From NCBI GenBank assembly GCA_027422505.1, contig JAPQWV010000123.1, positions 1,378,501-1,442,500 on the forward strand: DNA of 64,000 nucleotides, given 5' to 3'. Positions 45,539-57,067 of the stretch are shown here, in pieces. The stretch's first letter is position 1. Each line of letters starts with the position of its first letter. Source of the stretch: Craterostigma plantagineum (lineage: Eukaryota > Streptophyta > Magnoliopsida > Lamiales > Linderniaceae). A program made the translations under genes and the position numbers. Under the pieces are notes generated by a model. The model did no database searches and had not been told where the DNA came from. It was given only the letters and a program-made list of their open reading frames with translations.

Positions 45539-48235
45539 TGTAATACCCGTAAGTTTAGTACGGGATTTTGATGTAATTAAATGGGTATGAATTAGGGAGT
45601 TTAATAAGAAATGATGTTGCGAAACAAAAATATAAGTTTTAATCATCCCAAAAATATTTCGAAAATTAACCAAAGAAATATAAAAATAATTTAAGGATTA
45701 AAGATGTTGGGGATAAAAAAAAATAAACAATATAGGAACTTATAATGTTGGATTATTTAATATACATATATATATTTTTTTCGAAGTTAACTAAAGAAAT
45801 TCAATGCAATTTATACAAATCAGATAAGATAGTTGGGCTGTAAGGGAATTAATTAAGTTTATGTTAAAGGCCCACATGATTGAAGAAAGAGCATGTAAAT
45901 AGTTGCTTAAGGACTAGGAAAAAAACTCGTCACCAACTAATCACATCATCACGAAATTCTAAGCGATATGCATAGTTAATACATATACGGGAACTTGATG
46001 AAAAAGGAACAATTTTATTCACAAGAGAAGATAAGAATAGAAGCTATCGAAGTTGAACAAAAGTCACTGAAGCCTTAACCATTTGAGAAGTCGACTTTTT
46101 GAAGTAAGGTATGAGATATTCTATGCTTGAGATTGATTGCTCTTAATATATTTTAGTTGTAGATGCCTAACGTGACTCAGGATAAAATGCTACAAGAACT
46201 CGAGAGTTGGAGAAAACAAGGAAACCCTAGATTCATAATGATTTTAGTAATTTGAGAGCTAACAACGCATAGAGTGTTCATAAGGACTATTATACCCTGT
46301 AGAAAACTTGGTATTTTAGAGTCTAAGAGTTTCTGAGTTTGAAATGATTTTTGGAGACGATACTGATGGATATATATTTTAGGGTTGTTGAGGGAGGATC
46401 TCGATTTTTTAGAACAATCTCGACAAAAGTGCGTGTGTATTCAAATGTTTTGAATATATCGAGAAGTAGATAAATATCGATACATGTTAGTGGTATGAAG
46501 ATGTCGATATGTGTAAGGTCTCGACATTTGTTTAAGCAGGTAGAAGTCGAGACATATATATATATGTAATAAGAAGATATCGATATGTAAGGTCCCGACA
46601 TTTTATAAGGTTTCGACTTAGATCTCGGCAAGCTTGTAATATATCGACATTTGTTACCTCGACATGTTATTAATCTCGGCATTTACATTTAACTAGGTCT
46701 CGACATTCTCAGTCTCGTTTCGACATTTTCAATGTTGTTTCGACATTTAATCAAATCTCGACATATTACAATGATTTCGACTTTTTCAAGAAATGTCGAC
46801 ATTTGTAGGTTCGACTTCTATCAGCTAGGCAATTCGACATCTTCCTATCACTCACATCTCGACATTTTCTATTATGCTAAAACTCGACATTTCATTTTTA
46901 ATCAAGGTCTCGACATTATTAATAGGTCTCGATATTGTTTAAGGGACTCGATATTTGTATTGGTAAGAATTCGAAGTTACAAAGCTTCGACGTCTTGTAG
47001 AAATTAATCTCGACATTTTATTAGATTATTTCGACATTTTGTTTTAGTTAATAAATTTTCGGTATTTTAGGATTTTGTTATATTCTAGGGTTTTCAATAT
47101 TTTAGGGTTTATTTATTTTTAGGAATATCATTATTTTTAAGTTTCATAAATTTTAGGGTTGTCTATAATTAGAGTTTGGGAACTTAAAAACTTACACAGT
47201 TTAGTAAATATACTAATACGATAATATTTATTATATTCAGAGGATCGGAATATAGAGACTACGCCAGACCTTCTATTTGACTGTAGCAGGAGGACAGGTA
47301 GGTGGATTTTCTATCTACGATACGTAAACACAAATGTGAATTTATGTGTTTCCATGAGACTCTGTGATTTAAGTGACTTATGTGATTTACGTGTTTTACG
47401 TATGTTTTATGTGACATCACGTTTCATGTGTATCACGTATATGCATGAAATCGCACGACATGGTGAGGGATAATGACCACATTAGTGGTGACACCTTAAG
47501 ACTTAAGGTGTCGATTGAGCGGGGTAGTGTGTGCCGATTTTGGCAGTCAGACTTGTAGCAGAGTTGAGGTTGGACTCGCTGGGCACCTGACGGGAGACAG
47601 ACGTGAGCGATCTGTCTACTCGGGCGTGAGCGACCCGAGGTGCAAACCGTCTGACGAGTTGTGTAGCGGAAGGGGCGACCTGATAGGAGGACGTTGACGT
47701 GATCGATCAGCGCACTATCGGCGTGGGCACCGCTAGTCTGTCGTTAGCGACCAGACGATATATTTTATTTTATTGCGCGCGAGGTGCCGAGTCCATCCTA
47801 GGGCCCTGACATTGAGATACGATAGAAATGTGAGGACGAGCGTGCATTATATCATGTTGCGAGAATTGGGAGTTGGGAATGAGTGCACGCTGCATTGCAT
47901 TTTTATTCACCTACTGGGCAATTCGCTCAGTGTTTACGTGTTGTAGGTACCGAGTCTGACGCTGACACGCGTCAAGACTGAGGCGGCTGGTGGCGGTGCT
48001 CCACGGACTTTTGAGGGCGGGGCGGTACATGGATGAAGACCTGTGGAGCGGCGATAGGGTTTTTAATCTTTTGACATTTTGGGGCTTCGGCCCATTGTAC
48101 AGATACTATTATGTAAAATAATATTTTGTTGGATTATAATATCTTTTACGAAAAAGTTTTAATTAGACGGGCCTTCCGCGGCTTACGTTGCGGAAATCCG
48201 CCAATAATTCTAATTAGAAAAGTAGGGTCGCCACA
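45539..48235 (+). mobile_element. Solo LTR of the gypsy-2 family
   Basis: TGTAATACCCG to GGGTCGCCACA, 2697 bp, flanked by a perfect target duplication CACAT (45534-45538 and 48236-48240). No internal element sequence remains, so it arose by LTR-LTR recombination. In coding orientation it has a TCGACAT motif field (46390-47040), a telo-box cluster in TTAGGGTT orientation (47058-47165), donor CAG|GTAGGTG (GT 47298), a hairpin with 10-bp arms starting GACACCTTAA (47490-47512) and acceptor TTGTAG|GTAC (AG 47945-47946). Confidence 0.93.
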
Positions 48236-50891
48236 CACATTTATGTTTTGAACCAAGGTCTAAAACGAAGTAGGAAACTTCGAACTGGCGAGGTCTCGAT
48301 CAACGTAGGTAGTGGACATAGTGTACCAGCTACACACATGGGATCGAAGACATTAGTCTTATCGTCCATTGTTTCGAACTTTCTGACGTTTTGGTTTTGC
48401 CCAAGGGGCTTAAAAACATTATTTCGATTCCTGTTTTGAGCAGACTGGGTTATGAGTTTCGATTCATTGATAATGTTTGTCATATTCATTGATTAAATGG
48501 TTTATATTACGTCAACTTAAAAGACAATGTAAAAAACTGTAAATGCAATCACCAAATCATCGACTGGGTCAAACGACCAATACATGTGACACCTATGACT
48601 AGGTCACGCAGCAGAAGCAAAGATTGAACAGATGGAAAAGGACGGTCTGATTAGCACATTGCGAACATGCCCGATTCCTACCTGTCAGTCTTGTATCTTA
48701 GGAAAAATGACCAAGTCGCCCTTCACATGGACTTTCACAAGGCCAAAGAAGTGTTGGCTTTGATCCACACTGACGTATGCGGACCATTTAAAGTAACAGC
48801 CCGAGGTAATTGCCGCTACATCATAACGTTCATGGACGATTTCTCCCGTTACAGGAATGTCTATTTGATGAGACAAAAGTCCGAAGCTTTTGAAATGTTC
48901 AAAGAGTATAAAGCATTAGTGGAGAATCAAACTGGCAAGTTCATTAAAGCCGTTCGGTCAGATCGAGGCGGCGAATACATGAGCCTAGAGTTTGATGCAT
49001 TCCTTAGAGAAAATGGCGTCATCATACAGTTTTCCCCGCCAGGCACGCCGCAATTGAATGGCGTGGCCTAACGGAGAAACTGAACGCTTTTAGATATGGT
49101 TTGGTCGATGATAAGTTACACAGGTCTCCCCATTCTGATGTGGGGATATGCCTTAGAAACAGCGGCCCATATCTTTAACAGGTACCTACCCGCTCTGCCG
49201 ACAGAATTCCTTAGGAGGCTTGGCATAATCGTAAGGCGAGTCTGAATCACTTCAGGGTCTGGAGTTGCCTCGCCTTTGTGAAAAGTTGATGGCAGATAAG
49301 CTTGAATCAAGATCATTAATGGCGAGATTCGTCGAATACCCTGAGGACTCAATGGGGTATTACTTCTACGTCCCAGATGAACACAAAGTGTTCGTCACTT
49401 TACGCGCTACGTTCTTGGAGGAAGAATTCGTAGGCGAAGGTGGTAAAGGACGAGAAATAACTCTAAGAGAGTTAGAGGACGAATCAACTCCTATTCCAGA
49501 GTCGTTAGATGACGTTCCAGAAAACTCGGCTCAGCCGCAATATCGCGGGTCCAGTAGGATATCTCATATGCCTGAGAGATATGGTATGGTACACGTCGAG
49601 CATGGGAATGTTGCGACTGAGGGATGCGTCGGGGACGATCCCATCACCTACGACCAGGTAATTGCAGGTACAGACCCCCTCAAGTGGCTTGAGGCTATGC
49701 AGGCCGAAATGGACTCGATGCACACAAACCAGGTTTGGACTCTTGTAGACCTGCTTAATGGTCTTAGACAAATTGGCAATAAATGGATCTACAAGAAAAA
49801 GATTGGATCTGATGGACAGGTGGAGACGTAAAAGCTAGGCTTGTAGCAAAAGGGTATATTCAGAAAGAGGGAATTGACTATGAGGAAACCTTTTCACCTG
49901 TCGCAATGATAAAGTCCATTCGAATCATGCTTGCGATAGCAGCACACTGTGACTATGAGATCTGGTAGATGGATGCATAGACCGCTTTCCTGAATGGATT
50001 CCTCCAGGATGAAATCTATATGGAGCAGCCCAAAGGTTTTACGTCAGAAGCAGATGCTCGAAAAGTGTGCAAACTGAATCGGTCAATTTATGGACTGAAA
50101 CAGGCTTCAAGGAGTTGGAATCTTCGGTTCGATGAAATAGTTAAGAACTATGGTTTCATAAAGAATGAAGATGAGCCATGTGTTTACAGAAAGACCCGTG
50201 GGAGTAAGGTGTGGTTTCTAGTATTGTACGTAGATGACATCCTTTTGATGGGAAACGACAATGGAATGCTCTCAGAGGTCAAAGCTTGGCTTTCGAAAAA
50301 ATTCTCCATGAAAGAGTAGGGAGAAGCGAGCTATATTCTAGGAATTCGCCAACCTAGAGATAGGACCTGAGATGGACTAAAGACTTGATATTGATTTATG
50401 GCTTAGGAGAATTAGAAGTAGATTGATATACAGATTCGTACTTCCATTCAGATGTGGATGACCGAAAGTCTACTTCAAATTTTGTCTTTACGCTCAATGG
50501 TGGGGCAGAGTGTTGGAGAAGTCCCAAGCAAAGCACGATGGCAGATTCCACCACTGAGACGGAGTACATCACAGCTTCATAAGCTGGCAAGGAGGGTGTT
50601 TGGATACGCAAGTTTATGGAGGAACTACAGGTGGTACCTAGCATCGTGGATCGCCCACTGCCATTGTGGTGCGACAACAGCGGGGCTATTGCACAAGCTA
50701 AAGAACCACATGCTCACAGTAAATCCAAACACATAGAGAGAAAATACCACGTGCTATGTGGATTTGTTGAAAATATCTCGATTGCCATGCATAAAATCAC
50801 CTCTATAGAGAATGCAGCGGACCCGTTCACGAAGCCACTACCACAGACAGTGCTCGATCGACACCTGGATAGAGTGGGGTTAAAGATATGA
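48236..50891 (+). pseudogene. Copia-3 polyprotein: protease end, integrase, RT, RNase H
   Basis: Starting at the second CACAT, the frame resumes in the protease (LNQGLKRSRKLRTGEV). A GAG-pre-integrase remnant follows (about 48590-48710, LGHAAEAKIEQMEKDG, then C and SCILGKM). Integrase comes next: HTDVCGPF and VRSDRGGEY are the two Asp motifs, and NGVA is followed by TAA where Glu is expected (49069-49071). RT is at about 49660-50320, with [29 protein letters not shown] and the active site LYVDDIL (50226-50246). RNase H and the C-terminus (LPLWCDNSGAI, SKHIERKYH, DPFTKPLPQ) end at TGA 50889-50891. Several stops (49829, 49966, 49978, 50317) and frameshifts make it dead. Confidence 0.92.
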
Positions 50892-50921
50892 TAGTGCGTG
50901 GCATTAGTGCAAGTGGAAGAT

Positions 50922-51850
50922 TGTTGAGGTATATGCCCTAGATGTCGTACGAGGACTGGGAGTACGAGGGTAATTTGGTAAATGTGTAGTGTTAGTGATG
51001 TAATTTGATTACTTTTATTAATGGAATGATAATATTCAGAATTAATTTATTATTCGATAAATAAATTAAATGGCAAATTATTAATTAGTCTAAAGATTTC
51101 ACCTTGCAGTCTGGGTGAATAAGACAAATTAATAAAACCCAAATATTGGCAGTTCAGTTACTAATTCTGTGGGGATAGAGAAATAATCCACAAGTCTAAG
51201 TCTCCAGTAAGGTGACTGGATTGACAAGTACGACTAGTTTGTCGATGGGTCCAATACGGTTGTGCTAACCGTTCACTTAGGAAGTGGGAGCCCATGACAA
51301 TGATACAAGATTAATCAGGGGATTATATGTATTTGGACACTGAGTCGTAATCAAATGATCACACACTTGGATTGTCCTGATCGATCGATTGACTGTAGTA
51401 GTATGCGTGAACCTTAGACGAAAGGGTTAACTTGGGGTTAGTTTGAGGTATTGACTTGTCACTAGTTTGCTAGGCCCGTCTTGCCGGTGGCATGGGTCAG
51501 TGGAGAATGCGGTCTTGACTTTTCGATGCAATTGCCGGTTGAGCTGCGGAGCGAGATTACGGTCTCGATTAATTCGAGGTTACCGTCTTATGGCAAGCTT
51601 AATGTGCAGGAATTTATCCAAGTCTCTAGCCAGAACATACAACTAACTCGCGATAGTCGTGCAGGGCAGTGTAGGTATTTTCACCGACATAAACGACATA
51701 TAGTCGAGTTCTGTAAGTTTGACTATGCATGACTTTCACTTGACCGGGACAAACGTAAAAGGTTTATACGTATGACGAAAATCTACACTCGGTTCGTGGA
51801 TTATGGTTAGATCAAATTCGTACTCAACTTGGGATCTGTTCGGTACCACG
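50922..51850 (+). repeat. Probable copia-3 3' LTR (right limit not found)
   Basis: After the purine-rich AAGTGGAAGAT comes TGTTGAGGTATATGCCC, a typical copia LTR start 31 bp past the stop codon. The following 900 bp is non-coding and ends somewhere near 51850, where gag sequence of copia-4 on the other strand begins. No 5' copy exists in the window to define its length. Confidence 0.6.
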
Positions 51851-51869
51851 TGGCTAGCTAGGTGGTTTT

Positions 51870-54196
51870 GGATTAGGAGAAGATATCTTTTCTTTCTTCA
51901 TGCTTTTAGAACGATGTTATCTTTTGAGGGAGATGCGTGAGAAATGGTTTGTGAGATGGATGAAGCTTTGAGATTGTCCATCTCTTTCAGGAACATTTTC
52001 TTTTCAGCTTCAAAATTCTATCGTTCTTTTTCCAGTGAGGCTCTTAACCCTTATATTTTCCTACCGATAGAAGGTATATAGAGAGAATTTTCAGAATGGT
52101 GATGTTGCACTTCCTCCGATTAGAAAGATCTTCGAGAAGATAAATTGACTCAAAGCTCCACGGCTTGGGAAGTTTTTTAGTTTTGTAGCTTTGATTCAAT
52201 TCGGTGTACGAAAAAGGAGATTTCAGCCCTAGTCTTGGCTTTTCTCTTAGCTTCCTCTAACTTGTTGTTTCTTTTGCATTAGTAATAACCACAAGAGAGG
52301 CTAGTCCTAGACCCATGTACTTGACATCATAGAGTTGTTTGCGCAACTTTCTTCAAGTGACGTGAATTCTCGAAGCCTAAGCCAAAATTATAATCATAAA
52401 ATTCTAAGTCCTTGGGTTGATTAAATAATATAGTCTGATCAGTTTGACCCCTTTTTACAAGACGATCTTCTAATTCTTTAATCTTAGTGTATAGCCTCTT
52501 ACGTTCAGTGTCTAAGGTAGCATTGTTAATTAGAGCGGTGCTCTTTTCGGCTTGACAGGCATCTGGACTCTTCCATAATTCACTAATATTAGAATTTGAC
52601 TTAGCTAATTCATCTTCGAGACTAGTGACCTTCTTAGTTGCGACTTCAAGTCTACTTTTAAGAAGGCTCTTCTCATCTAAGTTCCTAAGTAGAAATTTGT
52701 GGTTATTGTCTAGCATGTCTTCTATTTCCTTTACCATCGAACTATGCTTTTCTAATGGAACATGCATAGTTTCATAGGATTGGAGTCTCTTACTTAATTC
52801 ATCTATTTTGAGACTAGAGCTCCTGACATTTTCTTTGAGACTAGCTATGGTTTCCTGAGACTTAAGAAGCTTTTTCTCTACTTTTATTCCTTGTTTCTGC
52901 TTAAGTACCATGTTAGCAAATTTCGGATTTAATTCAGCTAGCAGGTCATAATGTGTAGAGTCAGTGGTTACTACCTCTTGAGATGATGAGGATGCGTTGT
53001 CGTCGTCCATCTCCGTGGCAGTTCCATCTTCCTTTCATCCTCGAGGCGTTAGAATCTGAGCTGTCCTCTAGCCAATGGTCCTGTTCAGCCTTTAGAGCTA
53101 CTCCAACTTCCTTCTGTTTAGTAAGTTGAAGCTTCCTAGAGTAGTAGTTAGCATCCTTCTTTGAAATGATGCACTCTCCGGCAAAGTGACCATCTTTTCC
53201 ACAGTCAAAACACTTAAGTTTGTCTTTTGAAGTTGCAGCTTTTGAGGACTCAGTTGGCTTCTCTTTATTCTTCAAGCTTGTAGTACGTAGACGATTAGCA
53301 GAAGATGACGACTTCTTCTAGAAGTATTTCTTCGTCATCATTTTGGCGACTAAGGCCAACTGTTTCCCAAATTCTCTGATCTCAGAGGGAAGTTCTGACT
53401 CCGATGTTTCCTCGTCCTCTGAAGAGCTAGGAAGCTTGACATGCTTTTCCTGGCGTGAGTGGGAGCTCCTCTTCTTACTAGAGCTATGGAGTCCTCGGCC
53501 TGTTTGTCCTTTTGCTCTTTTTGTATCTCGCCGATGTCTTCTTCATGTTGTGCGAGGTTTTCAAAAACAGCATGAATATCCATCTCATCCAAGTCTTTAT
53601 TCTGTCGGAGTTGAGTGGATATCTTTTTCCATTCTGTGGGTAGTGATGACAGAAACCGAATATTAATCTCCATATTCGTCTTTTTGATGTCAATGTTTCT
53701 CATTTCATTGAGAAGGGTGAGGTACCGCTGATAAAGATCATGTAAGCTCTCCTCATTCTTGGCTTTGAAGGAATCATACGCCGTTAGTATGTTAGCCTTC
53801 TTGGCCTTGACGCCTACTTCAGTTCTATCATCCTCTCCAGTTCATCCCACATCCCTTTAGTCGCTAGAAGGCTATCTATTTGCCTGTAGATATCGTTGGG
53901 GATGCCCAGCATTAGTGTGTTCTTGGCTATCAGATCTGCCTTCGCTCTTGCTTTCTCAGCATCGTCGTATTCGCTAGGAAGCTTCACTCGCCTAGTGGGC
54001 TCGAGTGGAGGATTATTCGAGCTATCACCTTCTTGATTTACAAAAAATACACTGGTCCCTCAAAGAGTGATTTAAGCAGATCTTCAGCCTGGTCTTTAAG
54101 CTCAATGAAGTTCAAGAACCGACTTCTCCACACTGTGTATTCGCCTCGTTTGAGAATTGGAGGACGATTGTCGTTTCCAAGAGCATATGCATCCAT
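51870..54196 (-). pseudogene. Copia-4 gag (Sirevirus-like), frameshifted, pol missing
   Basis: Start codon at 54196-54194 (MDAYALGNDNRPPILKRGEY). The N-terminal UBN2-type gag domain follows (VWRSRFLNFIELKDQAEDLL, then LPSEYDDAEKARAKADLIAK), with a TAA near 54040 and a shift near 53820. The frame 53703-53350 carries IRFLSSLPTEWKKI. The zinc knuckle CFDCGKDGHFAGEC lies in 53275-52961. A long coiled coil in 53010-52327 (KSQETIASLKENVRSSSLKI) is followed by GLGFENSRHLKKV. This matches the coiled coil of copia-1, and copia-1 lacks exactly the N-terminal half kept here. Nothing of protease, integrase or RT remains; sequence ends at the copia-3 LTR region. Confidence 0.82.
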
Positions 54197-54229
54197 TTTT
54201 TTCGAGTTGAGTTGATGAAGGATCTTCGT

Positions 54230-55216
54230 TTGTTGTTTTGATGGTTTAAACTGATGTGACGTGCTTCACGAGTAACAAATTAGTTAGTAGCGTTTGATTC
54301 TATAGCAGTCGAGAATTATTTTCTATTCAATCTTTACATTTTGATCGAAAATAGTTTTGTCGAAATAAAGTGTAGTCGTTACTGTTCTCGTACGAGAAAG
54401 TATGTCAACGGAAAATTTTACGAGCGAAATAAATTGATCAAAATCTTTCGGTCGAGAAAATTTTTGAAGAAACAGTACGCATTGTAAGTTTCTCGCTGAG
54501 TCAAAATAAATCTGTTAACTTGAAAGTTTCTCGAGCGCAAATAATTTTCGCTTGGTCAACTATGAAGTCTGACCAAACATATTTTCGAGAGAGAATTACA
54601 CACGCAAATAAAAATAGATCTCGTAGAAAGATTTTGCTAAGTAAAGCTCGAGAAATTTTTCTACCAAAGTCGCTTTTAGTAATGACGACTTTAGCACTGA
54701 CTTAGTATTCTGAATCGAGAAAACTTTTCGCGCAGAGTTTTCGATCGAGAATTGAACTGATCGAAAACGTAGCGAGAAATATTGAAATAGCGCAAAATTA
54801 TCACAGAAAATTATCAACACTGATTCAAGCAAAAACAACGAATTAGGCAGTAAAATTGCAGGCAATTGCTCGAAATCAACTACAGTCTACGCACAATCAT
54901 GCAATTAAACACGTCATGAAGCAAAATATATAAAATTTTAGCAAAATCAGTACGTGTTCAAGTAGTTCTTCGTGCGAACAGTGACTTCACAAATTCAATC
55001 TATTTTGCTTAATTGACGTTCTAAACTTTACCGATCTAATCATAATGATTTCTAGCACTTAATCGAGCACGTAAACGACAAATTCAAGTCAAATAATCAC
55101 ATAATTAAGCTATCAGATCAAAATAATTTTCGTGCCGAAACTGTTCTTCGCACGTAACAGTTTCAAAATTAAATTTCGATCCAAATTCTAACAATCTTGA
55201 TTCAAACAGACGAATC
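54230..55216 (-). other. Copia-4 leader
   Basis: AT-rich leader with TCGATCGAGAA, CTCGAGCGAAA and related strings, like the leaders at 14.4-16.0 kb and 40.7-42.2 kb but with fewer perfect CGATCG sites. No gene supported. Confidence 0.55.
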
Positions 55217-55231
55217 TACTCCGCTACCAAT
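55217..55231 (-). other. Copia-4 primer-site region, degenerate
   Basis: The coding strand reads ATTGGTAGCGGAGTAG right after the LTR, where ATTGGTATCAGAGC is expected. It is either a decayed initiator-Met site or a change of primer. Confidence 0.5.
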
Positions 55232-55581
55232 TGTTAGGTCCTTGATTATCTACTCTGTGATCCCATACTTCAATCCTAGGTAATTCGATTAGAATTATAA
55301 AAAATAAGATTTCGATCGAAAACCTTCGTTGAAGAACTTGAGAGAGAATTCAAGTAGTGAGAGAATGGAGTCTGATTTTCTCTCTCTTGAATTTGGACTG
55401 GCAGCCCTTCGGATCAATTGACTAAATTTTTTTATTAAGGACAATGTGTAAAATGTATTTATATCAAACAAACTTCGTATAAATAACAAACAAGTCCTCA
55501 TCTAAGGACAAATACAAGTAAATCCCCTAATTACAAGGACAACTAATAAAATCAAAGCACAATTACAAATGGTATTCTATA
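55232..55581 (-). repeat. Copia-4 5' LTR
   Basis: 350 bp; on the minus strand TATAGAATACC to GGACCTAACA. The first dinucleotide is TA instead of TG, consistent with a C-to-T change on the other strand. It is homologous to the LTR at 44071-44418. The TATA dyad is degenerate here. Confidence 0.8.
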
Positions 55582-56347
55582 CCCTTTTTCTTCTTTTCAT
55601 TTTTCTAATTTCCTCTCATTGCACTCTCCTTACATTAGGCATAAGCATAATAAAAATGCTATGGGGTGCGGTTTCTCCTTTGTTTTTACTTCCGGGCTGC
55701 TTTTCTTTTCTTCGTGGGCCTATTTTCTCTGTTAAAGACATCTTTACCCTTTTATTGCTTTGGGTCACTTCTTTTTCTTTTCTAAACCTAAAATCGGACA
55801 ATGGATATCCGGATTTTCGTCCAGCGACTATCCGTTCCGATCCTGTTTATTGTAAACAAATCGGATGGATATCCCATCTGGTTTTTTAACCCCGAATATC
55901 CAAATTTTCGAAGTTTTAAAATCAGATGCGGATCGGAATCTGGTTTTCGGTTTTTTTTGCTCGCTATAATTCAAACCATGCTCCAGAGCCAGAAGTGTGT
56001 GTCTACAGAGGCTTGCTCCCTTGGAGTTTTTCCGAAACAAATCATTATTCATTTTATTTTATTCTTTAATTTGATTAAGCTCGTCGAGTAATCACGATAC
56101 TGAGGTTTTATGTTCGAGCTCGAGGTCCAGTTCCATATTGAAAATACATAATTGCTCCGAGCTCGATTCCTGAAAATAGATAATTCCTCCGAGCTCGATT
56201 CGTTGTCCCTCACTTGCTTTGAAATCGATTATATTAATTTTCATGACTCATTTATGACGCTATTTCGTTAAGTCTATAACAATCTATCTAGTTTGACCAT
56301 TAGAAAAAAAGGCGGATGCCCCTTTAATTGGTTTGGGTAAAGCATGG
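55582..56347. other. Intergenic sequence, no gene supported
   Basis: It contains a region rich in ATATCC/GGATAT and CGGAT (55790-55960) that may be a MITE relic, and two nearly identical CTCCGAGCTCGATTC strings 41 bp apart (about 56153 and 56194). The open frame 55801-56091 covers the repeat and is not credible as a gene. The last eight bases, AAGCATGG, are the left target duplication of the hAT MITE. Confidence 0.5.
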
Positions 56348-56712
56348 TAGAGCTGTCAAGATGGGTCTAGCCCGTCGGGTTGCCCCAGCCCGCTGTTAAT
56401 AATGATTTAAGGCTCGTTTAAAGTCGGGTCTACTCGGGCTAGCCGGTTTGGGTCACGGGCTGAGGCGGGTTAGGGCGGGTTTGGCCCGCTAATTTAAATA
56501 ATATTTAAAATTTAATAGTATTAATAATTAATAATATATACTTTTCGAAGTAGATGGTTAATAATATATATTTTTTTAAAGTACATGGTTAATAATATAT
56601 TTTTTAAATATATATTTTTTGGCGGGTTGGCCCGCTAGACCGCCACCCCGCCGCTTAATGGGGGTGAGGCGGGGCAGGACGGGTTTGGGGCGAACCGGCC
56701 CGTACAGCTCTA
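56348..56712. mobile_element. hAT-type MITE upstream of the phosphotriesterase-like gene
   Basis: 365 bp with terminal inverted repeats TAGAGCTGT...ACAGCTCTA. The ends are GC-rich (CGGGTT, GGCGGG) around an AT-rich core. Flanks AAGCATGG (56340-56347) and ATGCATTG (56713-56720) agree at 6 of 8 positions, as an aged 8-bp hAT duplication would. Ends of the TAGxGCTGTCAA type are common in plant hAT MITEs. It has no coding capacity and lies about 355 bp upstream of the gene's ATG. Confidence 0.78.
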
Positions 56713-57026
56713 ATGCATTGAAAATGATAAAAGTAAATAAATGTGAATTGGAATATCCGATCAAAGTCGCTTTTCAAAATATGGCAAATGATCCGAAGCT
56801 ATATAGCCGGACAATCTATCTTATGCAACTTGTCAATAAAATATTAAACAAAAGACCATCGCGCATCATAATTCGAGGAAAACGATCCAAAACTCTCGAG
56901 CCATAGTATCTCTTTTCATATGTTAGGTTCTCGATTCCTTCAGCTGTAATGTAGAAACAGCTTTGCTTCTGTATCTATTCCACCTACTCGTCACCAAATG
57001 AAAATATAAATACATAGACGATCTTT

Positions 57027-57036
57027 CTATTTATAC
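57027..57036 (+). promoter_or_regulatory. TATA-like box
   Basis: CTATTTATAC about 32-41 bp before the ATG at 57068, a plausible core promoter or 5'UTR element for the gene that follows. The ATG context AAAATGGC fits plant start sites. Confidence 0.45.
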
Positions 57037-57067
57037 CTCAACACAAGGAGCTAGGTAGATAGATAAA

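Noticed and set aside
53343..53666. 107-aa ORF on +
   Set aside because: Antisense shadow of the copia-4 gag on the minus strand.
44071..55581. A single element bounded by the related LTRs at 44071 and 55232
   Set aside because: The two LTRs are in opposite orientation and only moderately similar, and the sequence between holds other elements; they belong to different insertions.
55801..56091. 96-aa ORF
   Set aside because: It covers a GGATAT/ATATCC-rich repeat-like segment with no domain; codon pattern not convincing.
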